NCBI RefSeq assembly: GCF_003568865.1
Contig: NZ_CP031115.1
Location: 992,001 to 1,056,000, forward strand
Direction of reading: 5' to 3'
Length of the DNA: 64,000 nucleotides
Source of the DNA: Rubrobacter indicoceani
Lineage (GTDB): Bacteria; Actinomycetota; Rubrobacteria; Rubrobacterales; Rubrobacteraceae
Shown here: positions 23,786 to 32,134 of the stretch, in pieces
Position numbering within the stretch: the stretch's first letter is position 1
How the letters are laid out: every line of letters starts with the position of its first letter
Translations under genes and position numbers: made by a program
Notes under the pieces: generated by a model
Told to the model about the DNA's origin: nothing
Seen by the model: only the letters and a program-made list of their open reading frames with translations
Databases searched by the model: none

Positions 23786-24574
23786 GTGGCGTTTTCGGGT
23801 ACTGGCAGGTTCTTCGGGATGGTTCGGCTTATGGTCGGGGTCGTCCTGGCGATAATGGCATCCGTTGCGGTGATGGCGTTTTCCGCAGGTGAGGCGAAGG
23901 CCGATACGGCCCTGACATCGTGGTACGGGCCGGGGTTTGCGGGCAACCCGACGGCCAGCGGGGAGATCTACGACCCCTACGGCTACACCGCCGCGCACAA
24001 GACCCTGCCGCTCGGGACCGAGCTCGTGGTGAGCTACGGCGGGAACTCCGTGAACGTGGTCGTCAACGACCGGGGGCCGTACATCGAAGGCCGCGAGCTG
24101 GACCTCTCGCAGGGGGCCGCCGAGTATCTCGGGCTGACCCGGGCCGGGGTGGATTACGTGGATTACTACGTCTCCGGTCAGGGTTACACCGGGGAAGGGA
24201 GCGTCACCTCGGAGCAGAGCGCTGTCTCTGAGCAGAGCACCGGGTCGGTCAGCACGCAGAGCACGAACGTCGGGTCGGGCGGCTACGTCACCAGCCAGAG
24301 CTACGTCTCGTCGGAGAGCACCGTCTACGAGTCCTCCGGCGGGTCGTCGGGCGGCGGGGTGGCGTACTCCGAAGCGAGCAGCAACACCGACGTGAGCGTC
24401 TCCCAGAACGTCGTCAGCTCCGACGGCGGCGGGAGCGGCGCGCACATCGTGCAGTCGGGGGAGACGCTCTCGGAGCTGTCCGGGTCTCTCGGGGTCTCGG
24501 TGGATCACCTCGCGTCGGTGAACGGGATCTACGACGTTGATCACATCCTGAGCGGCCAGACCCTGTACTTTTAG
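23786..24574 (+). CDS. Secreted RlpA-like double-psi beta-barrel protein with LysM domain
   Basis: 262 aa. A signal peptide (hydrophobic VRLMVGVVLAIMASVAVMAF, then GEAKAD) leads into an RlpA/expansin-like barrel (about 42-135): TSWYGPGFAGNPTASGEIYD, AHKTLPLGTELVV, VVVNDRGPYIEGRELDLSQGAAEYLG. A long Ser/Gly/Val-rich linker (145-215) follows, then a C-terminal LysM (HIVQSGETLSELSGSLGVSVDHLASVNGI...ILSGQTLYF) that binds peptidoglycan. It is likely a wall-remodelling enzyme or structural protein. GTG 23786 is chosen because GGAGGGGG lies five bases upstream; a TTG at 23768 is also in frame. Confidence 0.88.
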   Translation: MAFSGTGRFFGMVRLMVGVVLAIMASVAVMAFSAGEAKADTALTSWYGPGFAGNPTASGEIYDPYGYTAAHKTLPLGTELVVSYGGNSVNVVVNDRGPYIEGRELDLSQGAAEYLGLTRAGVDYVDYYVSGQGYTGEGSVTSEQSAVSEQSTGSVSTQSTNVGSGGYVTSQSYVSSESTVYESSGGSSGGGVAYSEASSNTDVSVSQNVVSSDGGGSGAHIVQSGETLSELSGSLGVSVDHLASVNGIYDVDHILSGQTLYF

Positions 24575-24692
24575 CCGGAGCCGGATCTCGGGTCCGAAGG
24601 CTGCGGGTCTTTGCCTGGATGTTCGCCGGGGGGCTTCCCGGGTCGGGAACGGGTTATAAACAGCCCGAAGACCGACCGTGTGGAGGAGGCGA

Positions 24693-25868
24693 ATGTCTGT
24701 AGAAGGCAGAGACCGGGCTTCCGGGCTGTCATCCGGCTCAGGGGCCGGGCACAGCGGGGGAGCGGGGCGCGAGGCTGAGCCGGTGGTATCCGGCGAAGCC
24801 GCCGCCTTTCTCTCTCGCAGCCGGGTCGCCCGGTTTGCAACGCTCGACGGGAACGGCGAGCCGCATCTGGTTCCCGTCTGCTTCGGCGTCGCGCCGGGTG
24901 CGGGACGTATCTACATAGCCCTCGATGAGAAGCCGAAGAGCGTGGACGTCCGACGCCTGAAGCGCGTCAGGAACCTTCTGGAGAACCCGTCCGTCGCCCT
25001 CACCGCCGACCGCTACACCGAAAGCTGGAGACGGCTGGCCTTCGTGATGGTCCGGGGCAAAGCAGGGTTGCTCGAAGCCAGAACCGACGAGCACACCGCC
25101 GCTGTCAGGCTCCTCCGGGGCAAGTACCACCAGTACGAAGCGATGCGGATAGAGAAGAGCCCCGTTATCGCAATCACCCCCGAGAAGGCGACCTCGTGGG
25201 GGGATCTATCACCGTTATCACCGCTGGAAAGCGGATTGTCGGGGGATGATAAAGGCAGGATGCCCAACCTCGAAGACGCCCTGAGGGGCCGCCGCTCGGT
25301 CCGACGCTACCTCGACCTCGACGTGTCGGACGAAAAGGTCGAGCGCGTCCTTGAAGCCGCACGTTACGCCCCGTCGCCACACGGCACGCAACCCTACCGG
25401 CTGGCCGTCCTGCGCTCCGAGCGGACAAAAAAACGCCTCGCCGACGCCATGGGTAACGAGTGGGTCCGCAACCTGGAGCTCGACGAACAGCCCGCCGAAG
25501 TCGTTGAAAAGCGGCTCAGAGGCTCGCGCAGGCGGCTTCTGGGCGCGCCCGTGCTTGTCCTTGTCTGCCTCTACACGGCGGACCTCGACCACTACCCGGA
25601 CGAAAAACGCCAGCGCGACGAAAAAACGATGGCCGTGCAGGCGCTCGGCGCGGCGACCCAGAACATGCTCCTCGCCGCCTACGATGAAGGCCTCGACACC
25701 GGCTGGATGTGCGCCCCGCTCTTTACCCCCGAGACCGTCCTGGAGGCGTTGGGTCTCGGTGAAGACCTTGTACCGCACGCCCTTATAACCCTCGGATACG
25801 CCGACGGCGACCCGCCCAAACGTCGCCCCCGGAGGTTGCTCGAAGACCTCGTGATCTACCGGGACTGA
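24693..25868 (+). CDS. Fusion of Rv0121-type PPOX (F420-binding) domain with FbiB-C-like nitroreductase domain
   Basis: 391 aa. Residues 35-172 are a split-barrel flavin/deazaflavin domain: RVARFATLDGNGEPHLVPVCF, ALDEKPKSVDVRRLKRV, NPSVALTADRY, typical of the Rv0121 PPOX F420 group. Residues 193-391 are a nitroreductase domain: RRSVRRYLDLDVSDEKV, ARYAPSPHGTQPYRLAV, DHYPDEKRQRDEKTMAVQALGAATQNMLL, GLDTGWMCAPLF. The second half matches the C-terminal domain of mycobacterial FbiB, which uses FMNH2 to reduce dehydro-F420-0. CofE is separate in this genome, so this protein is the best candidate for that step. SD GGAGGAGG precedes ATG 24693. Its end overlaps the convergent gene by 13 nt. Confidence 0.85.
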   Translation: MSVEGRDRASGLSSGSGAGHSGGAGREAEPVVSGEAAAFLSRSRVARFATLDGNGEPHLVPVCFGVAPGAGRIYIALDEKPKSVDVRRLKRVRNLLENPSVALTADRYTESWRRLAFVMVRGKAGLLEARTDEHTAAVRLLRGKYHQYEAMRIEKSPVIAITPEKATSWGDLSPLSPLESGLSGDDKGRMPNLEDALRGRRSVRRYLDLDVSDEKVERVLEAARYAPSPHGTQPYRLAVLRSERTKKRLADAMGNEWVRNLELDEQPAEVVEKRLRGSRRRLLGAPVLVLVCLYTADLDHYPDEKRQRDEKTMAVQALGAATQNMLLAAYDEGLDTGWMCAPLFTPETVLEALGLGEDLVPHALITLGYADGDPPKRRPRRLLEDLVIYRD

Positions 25869-26287
25869 TCCCGGAGTCTCGCGGCGCGCGCCTCGAACTC
25901 GGCCAGCTTGCCGTCCGCCGAACGCTGTGAACCCCTCGGCAGACGACCGCTCTTCGCCAGCCGGATAAACGCTTCGGTGACGTGCAGGGCTTCTTCGCTT
26001 CGTCCCTGACGGCCGTAGATGCCGGCCAGCCGCTCGTAGGGGCTGGCGCCGACGAACTCCTCCGCGACGTTCTCTTTATAGAGTGCTTCGGCTGTGCCGG
26101 GGTCGCCGCTCTGCTCCGCTTGCATCGCCTGGAAGTTGCGCTCCGCCTGCCGGTCGTAGTTTTTGAGCAGGTCATCGTCCGTCCCGATGCGCTCCAGCTC
26201 CTCCTGGCCGAGCAGCGGCTCGGAGACGCCGGAAGGCCCCCCGGCGGGCTCGCTGCCCCCGCCGAAGAGCCTCCTGAAAAAACCCAC
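25856..26287 (-). CDS. Small TPR-like protein
   Basis: 143 aa. It begins MGFFRRLFGG, an amphipathic or membrane-contacting start common in small cytosolic TPR proteins. It then has helical pairs resembling tetratricopeptide repeats: AERNFQAMQAEQSGDPGTAEALYKENV, then PYERLAGIYGRQGRSEEALHVTEAFI. Probably a protein-interaction module with no known substrate. It lies 11 nt after the fbiC stop on the same strand, so it is likely cotranscribed, and it overlaps the convergent PPOX-nitroreductase gene by 13 nt. Confidence 0.75.
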   Translation of the reverse strand: MGFFRRLFGGGSEPAGGPSGVSEPLLGQEELERIGTDDDLLKNYDRQAERNFQAMQAEQSGDPGTAEALYKENVAEEFVGASPYERLAGIYGRQGRSEEALHVTEAFIRLAKSGRLPRGSQRSADGKLAEFEARAARLRDQSR

Positions 26288-26298
26288 CGTCCCGAGCC

Positions 26299-28719
26299 TC
26301 AGACGGTCGAGTGCTCGCGCGGCTCCGGCGTGCCGTAGAGCGTGTTGCGAAGGCGCGGCGTACGCCCGAGCTCCCGAATCAGGCCCTCCAGTTCCTCGGG
26401 GAGCATCTCCTGGCCGTGATCCGCCCCGGCGGCCCGGCTTATGCTCTCGTTCATGAGCGTCCCGCCGAGGTCGTTGCAGCCCGACTCAAGAGCGACCTTT
26501 GCGCCCTCTGCGCCGAGCTTGACCCAGCTGACCTGAACGTTGTCTATGTAGCCGTGCAGGGCGAGCCTGCCGACGGCGTGCATCTTTATGGTCTCCGAGA
26601 ACGTCGGCCCGCGGCGGGAGTTCCCCTGCAGAAAGAGCGGCGCGCCCATGTGTACGAACGGCAGCGGGATGAACTCCGTGAAGCCACCCGTCTCGGCCTG
26701 CAGGTCACGCAAAACGAGCAGATGCCGCGCCCAGTTTACGGGCCGGTCCACGTGCCCGAACATGATCGTCGTCGTGGACTGCAACCCGATGGCGTGCGCC
26801 GCCCGCATCACCTCGACCCACTCCCCGGTGTTGACCTTGTCCGGGCAGATGATGGCCCGCACCTCGTCGTCCAGAACCTCCGCCGCCGTACCGGGCAGCG
26901 TCGAAAGCCCGGCGTCCTTCAACTCCGCAAGGAAGTCCTCGATAGAGATGCCGAGCGTCTTCGCCCCCTGCGAGACCTCCAGCGGCGTAAAGGCGTGAAC
27001 GTGCATCCCCGGCACCTCTTCCTTGACCGCCCGCAGGTACTGGAGGTAGTTTTTGCCCGTAAACGAGCCGTGAATGCCGCCGACCATCGTGACCTCGGAG
27101 GCTCCCTTGTCCCACGCTTCTCTGGCGCGCCGGGCGACCTCGTCGGTGTCGAGCAGGTACGGGTCACCCCGCAGGTTGAGCGACTTCGGACCCTTGCTGA
27201 AAGCGCAGAACTTGCAGCGGAAGTAGCACAGGTTTGTGTAGTTGATGTTCCGGTTGACGACGTAGGTTACCTCGTCGCCGTTCACCTCCCGGCGCAGCTC
27301 GTCCGCGACGCGGCAGAGCTCGGAGAGCTCCGTCCCGCGCGCGGTGAACAGAAGCTCTATCTCGTTGAGGTCTAGGTCCCGCTCCCCGACTCTGGCGAGC
27401 ACCTTCGTGAACTCCGGCCTCATCTTCGAGGGACGACCGCCCCGCGCCTCTACTACCTCTTCTCCGGGGATGCCGTACGAGACGCCCGGCGACCAGTCGT
27501 GCGCCCGTGCAAAGCCTTCGGAGTCCATGTCCGCCTTGACCTTCGGCCGGAGTTTTTCGTCCACCCAGCGTTCCACGTCAAGCGCGTAGGCCGGGTGCAG
27601 CGCGAGCCTCTGAAGAAGCAGGTAGCCCTTCGCCTCCGTTGCCGCTTTCAGGGCATCGAGGTGGGGCCAGGGCCTCTCGGGGTTGACGTGGTCGGGGGTA
27701 ACGGGGCTGACGCCGCCCCAGTCGTTGATCCCGGCGTCGATGTAGCGCGTGTACGAAGGGTCGCCGGAGGCGACCTCGTCGTCCCCTTCTCCGGCGAGGT
27801 TCGGCGGGGCCTGCACGGTCATCTCCGGCGGCAGCAGAAGCCGCGCCAGCGCGATGGTCGCGAGCATTTCACGCTCGGACGGCTCGGGGGAACCTTCCAT
27901 GCGCGTCCCCGGCTTGGCCCGGAAGTTCTGGATGATGCACTCCTGAACGTGGCCGTACCGCGAGTTGATGTCCCGGATGGCGAGAAGCGTATCCACCCGT
28001 TCTTCGAGCGTCTCCCCGATGCCGATAAGAATGCCCGTCGTAAACGGCACGCCGAGCTTCCCGGCGTTCTCTAGAGTTTCGAGCCGCTTCTCGGGGTTTT
28101 TGTCCGGCGAGGCCCAGTGCGCGAGGTCCCGCCCGAGGAGCCTGCCGGAGACCTCTTCCATCATGATCCCCTGCGAAACCGAAACGCCCCGCAGCAACTT
28201 CAGATCTTCTTCCGAGAGAACGCCGGGGTTTGCGTGCGGCAACAGCCCCGTCTCCTCGAAGACGAGCCGCGAGCAGTGCGCCAGGTACTCGACGGTCGTT
28301 GCAAAGCCGAGTTCTCCGAGCTCGGCCTTCGCCTCCCCGTAGCGCTTCTCGGGCTTGTCGCCGAGGGTGAAGAGGGCTTCCCTGCAGCCCGCGTCGGCGC
28401 CGACGCGGGCTATCTCCAGTACTTCTTCCGGGGTGAGGTAGGCGCGTTCGCCGGGGCGCGGCCCGTGGGCGAAGGTGCAGTAGCCGCAGTTGTCGCGGCA
28501 GAGCTTGGTAAGCGGGATAAAGACCTTGCGCGAGTAGGTGACGCGCGGCCCGAAGGCGCGGTCGCGGACCTCCGCAGCCGCCTCCATCGCCGGGAGCGGG
28601 TCCTCTACGGCGAACGCCGCCAGCCTGCAGGCGTCTTCGCGAGGGAGACCGCCGGAAGACTGAAGGTCTTTTGCGGTCGAGATCAGGGCCAGGTAATCGT
28701 TTTTGCGGATGGTATCCAT
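26299..28719 (-). CDS. fbiC: 7,8-didemethyl-8-hydroxy-5-deazariboflavin (FO) synthase FbiC (CofG-CofH fusion)
   Basis: 806 aa. Two radical-SAM halves make FO from tyrosine and 5-amino-6-ribitylaminouracil. The N half (CofG type) has CRDNCGYCTFA and the C half (CofH type) has NLCYFRCKFCAFSKG; both are CxxxCxxC. The SAM-domain phrases PHANPGVLSEEDL and GGIHGSF are also present. ATG 28719 is chosen; AGGAG lies 11 nt upstream and a GTG at 28741-28743 is possible. Fusion is the actinobacterial arrangement. It is divergent from the rhodanese gene across a 211-nt region carrying the sulfur-type dyad. Confidence 0.95.
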   Translation of the reverse strand: MDTIRKNDYLALISTAKDLQSSGGLPREDACRLAAFAVEDPLPAMEAAAEVRDRAFGPRVTYSRKVFIPLTKLCRDNCGYCTFAHGPRPGERAYLTPEEVLEIARVGADAGCREALFTLGDKPEKRYGEAKAELGELGFATTVEYLAHCSRLVFEETGLLPHANPGVLSEEDLKLLRGVSVSQGIMMEEVSGRLLGRDLAHWASPDKNPEKRLETLENAGKLGVPFTTGILIGIGETLEERVDTLLAIRDINSRYGHVQECIIQNFRAKPGTRMEGSPEPSEREMLATIALARLLLPPEMTVQAPPNLAGEGDDEVASGDPSYTRYIDAGINDWGGVSPVTPDHVNPERPWPHLDALKAATEAKGYLLLQRLALHPAYALDVERWVDEKLRPKVKADMDSEGFARAHDWSPGVSYGIPGEEVVEARGGRPSKMRPEFTKVLARVGERDLDLNEIELLFTARGTELSELCRVADELRREVNGDEVTYVVNRNINYTNLCYFRCKFCAFSKGPKSLNLRGDPYLLDTDEVARRAREAWDKGASEVTMVGGIHGSFTGKNYLQYLRAVKEEVPGMHVHAFTPLEVSQGAKTLGISIEDFLAELKDAGLSTLPGTAAEVLDDEVRAIICPDKVNTGEWVEVMRAAHAIGLQSTTTIMFGHVDRPVNWARHLLVLRDLQAETGGFTEFIPLPFVHMGAPLFLQGNSRRGPTFSETIKMHAVGRLALHGYIDNVQVSWVKLGAEGAKVALESGCNDLGGTLMNESISRAAGADHGQEMLPEELEGLIRELGRTPRLRNTLYGTPEPREHSTV

Positions 28720-28812
28720 GCCGTCAGTATACTCCTCGCTCACTCCCCCAATGCTTGTGATTATAGGCACGTTCAGGCCCCGCCGTCTGCGTCCGGTCGA
28801 CGGGTCAGCAAT

Positions 28813-28831
28813 CCCGACTAAATTTGTCGGA
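28813..28831. promoter_or_regulatory. Sulfur-regulator operator candidate, site 2 (fbiC / rhodanese divergent region)
   Basis: CCCGAC (28813-28818), a W-only 7-nt spacer, GTCGG (28826-28830) then A. It matches the cysH site at 14292-14310 in both half-sites and in spacer length and composition. It overlaps the -35 of the rhodanese promoter, a position that suits repression, and lies 94 nt upstream of the fbiC start. Confidence 0.6.
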
Positions 28832-28853
28832 GATAGATCTTTTGCGTTACAAT
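28824..28853 (+). promoter_or_regulatory. Promoter of the rhodanese-SufU operon
   Basis: TTGTCG (28824-28829), an 18-nt spacer, TACAAT (28848-28853). Predicted start near 28860. The -35 lies inside the right half of the dyad. SD AAGGAGGAT precedes the ATG at 28931. Confidence 0.55.
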
Positions 28854-28930
28854 ACGGCCCTGTGCGGTCGGATATCCGGCTGCAGGACGCGGAAATGTAA
28901 AAGAGGTTTTCAAGGAGGATCGCGAGCATC

Positions 28931-29803
28931 ATGGCCGATGAGATACAGGATAAAGGCTACGCCCACCCGGACTTTCTGGTTTCGACGGACTGGGTGGCGG
29001 AGCATCTGGACGACAGTTCCATCCGCATCGCCGAGTCCGACGAGGACGTTCTGCTCTACGAGACGGGGCACATCCCGAACGCCGTCAAGCTCGACTGGGT
29101 AGAGGACCTGAACGACCCGCTTGTCAGGGACTACCTCGACCCGGAGCAGTTCGCGAAGCTCATGAACGAGAAGGGCATCACGCCGGATACGACCGTTGTG
29201 TTCTACGGCGACCGGAACAACTGGTGGGCGACGTACGCGCTGTGGGTCTTCCAGCTTTTCGGCCACGACAAGGTCAAGGTCATGGACGGCGGCCGGACCA
29301 AGTGGGAGGCCGAGGGCCGCGAGATGACCACCGACGTTCCGAGCTTCAGCGGCGGCGACTACCCCGTTCCGAGCCGGGACGACTCAAAGATAAGGGCCTT
29401 CAAGGAGGACGTGGAGAAGCACCTCGAGAAGGTCGGCGACGGCGGCTCGATGATAGACGTCCGCTCGCCGGGCGAGTACTCGGGCGAGCTTCTGCACATG
29501 CCGGACTACCCGCAGGAGGGCTCGCTTCGCGGCGGCCACATCCCCGGCGCGGCGAACGTACCGTGGGCGCAGGCCGTGCGCGAGGACGGAACTTTCAAGA
29601 GCGCGGACGAGCTCAAGGAACTCTACGAGGGCAAGGCCGGGCTGAAGTCCGACGACGACGTGATCGCGTACTGCCGCATCGGCGAGCGTTCGAGCCACAC
29701 GTGGTTTGTGCTCAAGTACCTTCTCGGCTACGACAGCGTCCGCAACTACGACGGATCGTGGACCGAGTGGGGCAACGCCGTCCGCGCCCCCATCGAGCGT
29801 TAG
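28931..29803 (+). CDS. sseA: Thiosulfate sulfurtransferase (two-domain rhodanese, CysA/SseA type)
   Basis: 290 aa with two rhodanese domains. The N domain (about 15-135: [34 protein letters not shown]) is inactive. The C domain (about 150-285) has the active loop [14 protein letters not shown] with the persulfide Cys, the same loop as mycobacterial CysA2/CysA3. It transfers sulfane sulfur from thiosulfate or a related donor. It is followed by a SufU-like gene and a terminator. The promoter carries the same dyad as the sulfate-assimilation operon, which supports a sulfur-supply role. Confidence 0.93.
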   Translation: MADEIQDKGYAHPDFLVSTDWVAEHLDDSSIRIAESDEDVLLYETGHIPNAVKLDWVEDLNDPLVRDYLDPEQFAKLMNEKGITPDTTVVFYGDRNNWWATYALWVFQLFGHDKVKVMDGGRTKWEAEGREMTTDVPSFSGGDYPVPSRDDSKIRAFKEDVEKHLEKVGDGGSMIDVRSPGEYSGELLHMPDYPQEGSLRGGHIPGAANVPWAQAVREDGTFKSADELKELYEGKAGLKSDDDVIAYCRIGERSSHTWFVLKYLLGYDSVRNYDGSWTEWGNAVRAPIER

Positions 29804-29878
29804 GGCGACAGGCGCAGCTTTTTCGGGGCGGGGAAACCCGCCCCCGTGCATGTCAGGGCTTCTAGAAGGAGATACGTT

Positions 29879-30307
29879 TTGAACCGTAGCGAGCGGGTCG
29901 CGAAACTCGTGGATCACGCAAAGAACCCCCGGTTCTCCGGCGCGCTGGACAGGGCCGATGTGAAGATGCCCGGTGGCAGCCCCGAGTGCGGCGGCTCCGT
30001 GACCGTGTATCTCAAGGGCGACCCCGAGAACCCGGAGAACATCTCCGGCCTCAGCTTCGAGGGACAGGGCGACACCATAAGCATGGGCGCGACGAGCATC
30101 ATCGTGGAGCGCGTCCACGATGAGGGGCTGACGATGGATCAAATCCTCGACCTCGACTACGACGAGCTCGTGCGGAACATCGGCAAGGATATCGTCGGCA
30201 ACCGCACCCGCAACGCCACGATGGGCCTCTCCACGGTCAAGAGCGCGGTAAGGAAATACCGCCGCGACCGCCTCACGGGCGAGAGGCCCGAGTCCGAGGC
30301 CGTGTAG
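29879..30307 (+). CDS. SufU/NifU-like scaffold homologue lacking two of three ligand cysteines
   Basis: 142 aa, TTG start with AAGGAGA upstream. The fold signature is IscU/SufU-like (LVDHAKNPRFSGALDRADV, GGSPECGGSVTVYL, ISGLSFEGQGDTISMGATSIIVE, then a helical C terminus). Cys37 is the only cysteine. The second ligand position reads GQGDTIS (Asp65 instead of Cys) and the third, near residue 112, reads TRNATMGL with no Cys. It therefore cannot assemble a normal [2Fe-2S] cluster. Cys37 could take a persulfide from the neighbouring rhodanese, suggesting a sulfur-carrier role. That role is inference. Confidence 0.82.
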   Translation: MNRSERVAKLVDHAKNPRFSGALDRADVKMPGGSPECGGSVTVYLKGDPENPENISGLSFEGQGDTISMGATSIIVERVHDEGLTMDQILDLDYDELVRNIGKDIVGNRTRNATMGLSTVKSAVRKYRRDRLTGERPESEAV

Positions 30308-30328
30308 CCCGGGACCGTGTAGCCCGGG
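30299..30328 (+). repeat. Tandem duplication across the sufU-like stop codon
   Basis: The stretch CCGTGTAGCCCGGG occurs twice with a 15-nt period (first copy holds the TAG stop). Only two units are present and no function is evident. Confidence 0.5.
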
Positions 30329-30348
30329 GTCAGCAACTCCTTGTCTTC

Positions 30349-30378
30349 GCCGGTCTCTCGCGAGAGGCCGGCGTTTTT
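30349..30378 (+). terminator. Rho-independent terminator of the rhodanese operon
   Basis: GCCGG-t-CTCTC pairs with GAGAG-g-CCGGC around a 2-nt loop (30349-30372), followed by GTTTTTC. The argH -10 begins four bases after the T-run. Confidence 0.8.
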
Positions 30379-30381
30379 CGC

Positions 30382-30387
30382 TAGACT
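30382..30387 (+). promoter_or_regulatory. argH -10 element (leaderless transcript predicted)
   Basis: TAGACT at 30382-30387 ends seven bases before the argH ATG (30395). Transcription starting at the usual distance would begin at or next to the ATG. No convincing Shine-Dalgarno or -35 is present; the preceding bases belong to the terminator stem. Confidence 0.45.
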
Positions 30388-30394
30388 GGTCCGC

Positions 30395-31795
30395 ATGGAC
30401 GAAAACACGAACTCAAACGACACACCGCTCTGGGGCGGTCGGTTTGGCTCGACGCCCGCCGAGGCCTTCGAGCGGGTAAACGCCTCCATCCCCTTTGACG
30501 TTTGCCTTGCTCCCTTCGACATACGAGGCTCCATCGCCCACGCGACGATGCTCGGGGAGCGCGGCATCATCTCGGACGATGAAGCAAAAGAACTGGTGCG
30601 CGGGCTAAAGATCGTTCTAACCGAGGTCGAGGCCGGGGAGTTTGCGTGGACCATCGCGGATGAGGACGTACACACGGCGGTCGAGAGGCGGCTCCGAGAG
30701 CACGCCGGAGCCGTAGCGGCGAAGCTGCACACGGGTCGTTCCAGAAACGATCAGGTCGCGCTCGACTTCCACCTTTTCTGCCGCGAAGCCTCCGAAAAGA
30801 TAATCGCCGCTCTTCTGGAGACGATGCGTGCCTTTGTGGACGTGGCCGAGGCCAACCGCGAGACGGTCATCCCCGGCTACACGCACCTGCAGCGGGCACA
30901 GCCGCTCCTGCTCGCGCACCACCTCCTTGCGCACTTCCAGACGCTCCGGCGCGACGTGAGGCGCTTCGAGGCGGCGCGAGAGGCGGCGAACGTCTCACCG
31001 CTCGGGGCGGCCGCCCTCGGCGGGACGCCTCACCCGACGGACCCGGAGCGCACCGCGGAACTGCTCGGCATGGAGCCGCTCGTTAACTCCCTTGACTCCG
31101 TATCGGAGCGGGACTTCGCCCTCGACCTTCTGTATGCGTGCTCGGTGCTCGGGGTTCACCTCAGCAGGATGGGGGAGGAGTGGGTTCTCTGGACAAGCCA
31201 GGAGTTCGCCTTTGCAACGCTCTCCGACGGGTTCTCGTCCGGGTCGTCCATAATGCCGCAGAAGAAAAACCCCGACGCCTACGAACTCATGCGGGGCAAG
31301 TCCGGACGTCTTATCGGCAACCTGAGCGCGCTCCTCGTCACCCTCAAAGGGCTTCCGCCCGGCTACTCCAAGGACCTCCAGGAGGACAAGGAACCCGTTA
31401 TGGACTCGGTTGGCTCGGTGCTTGCCATGCTTCGCGTTCTGCCGGAGATGCTCCGCACGGCGACGTTCCATCCGAAACAGATGCGGGAGGCCGCCGGGGG
31501 GTTCGCCCTTGCCACGGAGCTTGCGGACTACCTCGCTATGAACGGCGTCGCCTTCCGCGACGCCCACCACGCCGTCGGACGGCTCGTGAGGCGGTGCGAA
31601 GAACTCGGCCTGGAACTGGAGGAGCTGTCGCGGGAAGAACTCGTCTCGGCGCACCCGGAGCTTGCCGGGTTCCCGGGAGAGCTCCTTACGCCGGAGGGGA
31701 GCATCACGAACAAGAAGTCGCTCGGTTCGACCTCGTACAAGTCGGTAGAGCGCCAGCTTGCGGCGGCCAGAGACCTTCTTGAAACGGGGCGGTAG
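30395..31795 (+). CDS. argH: Argininosuccinate lyase
   Basis: A 466-aa member of the fumarase/aspartase superfamily; last step of arginine synthesis. It has LWGGRFGSTPAEAFERVNASI, DEDVHTAVERRL, LHTGRSRNDQVALD, PGYTHLQRAQP and the mobile catalytic loop GSSIMPQKKNPDAYELMRGK. ATG 30395 is the start, with no SD but a -10 just upstream. No argG is adjacent. The next gene on the same strand is a phosphoesterase, after a convergent small gene. Confidence 0.95.
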   Translation: MDENTNSNDTPLWGGRFGSTPAEAFERVNASIPFDVCLAPFDIRGSIAHATMLGERGIISDDEAKELVRGLKIVLTEVEAGEFAWTIADEDVHTAVERRLREHAGAVAAKLHTGRSRNDQVALDFHLFCREASEKIIAALLETMRAFVDVAEANRETVIPGYTHLQRAQPLLLAHHLLAHFQTLRRDVRRFEAAREAANVSPLGAAALGGTPHPTDPERTAELLGMEPLVNSLDSVSERDFALDLLYACSVLGVHLSRMGEEWVLWTSQEFAFATLSDGFSSGSSIMPQKKNPDAYELMRGKSGRLIGNLSALLVTLKGLPPGYSKDLQEDKEPVMDSVGSVLAMLRVLPEMLRTATFHPKQMREAAGGFALATELADYLAMNGVAFRDAHHAVGRLVRRCEELGLELEELSREELVSAHPELAGFPGELLTPEGSITNKKSLGSTSYKSVERQLAAARDLLETGR

Positions 31796-31805
31796 GAGCG
31801 GCCTG

Positions 31806-31994
31806 CTATCCGTCGGCTCCGGTTTTCGGGAGGGGGCGAACGATGTACATCCCCCGCTCCTCGAAGCGAAGGGCCCGGTCCTGGAGCTCCGCGGCCACCT
31901 CGAGCATCTCTTCTCTGTCGCCCTCGAACGGAGTCTTTACGTAGGTCATGGTGTATGGGTAGAAGATATACACGGCGTAGGTGACCGTACTCAT
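31806..31994 (-). CDS. Small conserved-looking protein of unknown function (62 aa)
   Basis: Begins MSTVTYAVYIFYPYTMTYVKTPF, then an amphipathic helix (DREEMLEVAAELQDRALRFEERG) and MYIVRPLPKTG. The ATG at 31992-31994 has GGAG eight bases upstream; a further in-frame ATG lies 36 nt upstream. The aromatic N part could be a beta-hairpin packed on the helix. It is convergent with argH, 10 nt between stops. No family recognised. Confidence 0.5.
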   Translation of the reverse strand: MSTVTYAVYIFYPYTMTYVKTPFEGDREEMLEVAAELQDRALRFEERGMYIVRPLPKTGADG

Positions 31995-32134
31995 GTCTGG
32001 CTCCGCAGGCTCGTCGTGAAATTGCCGCATGGTAACACCGCTGGTAACGAAGGGCATCTTCGAGGGGGCTTTCTCCCGGGACCCCGACGTTGCATAATCC
32101 CCGGGGACGCTTGGGATCTCTGAAGGGAGTACGG

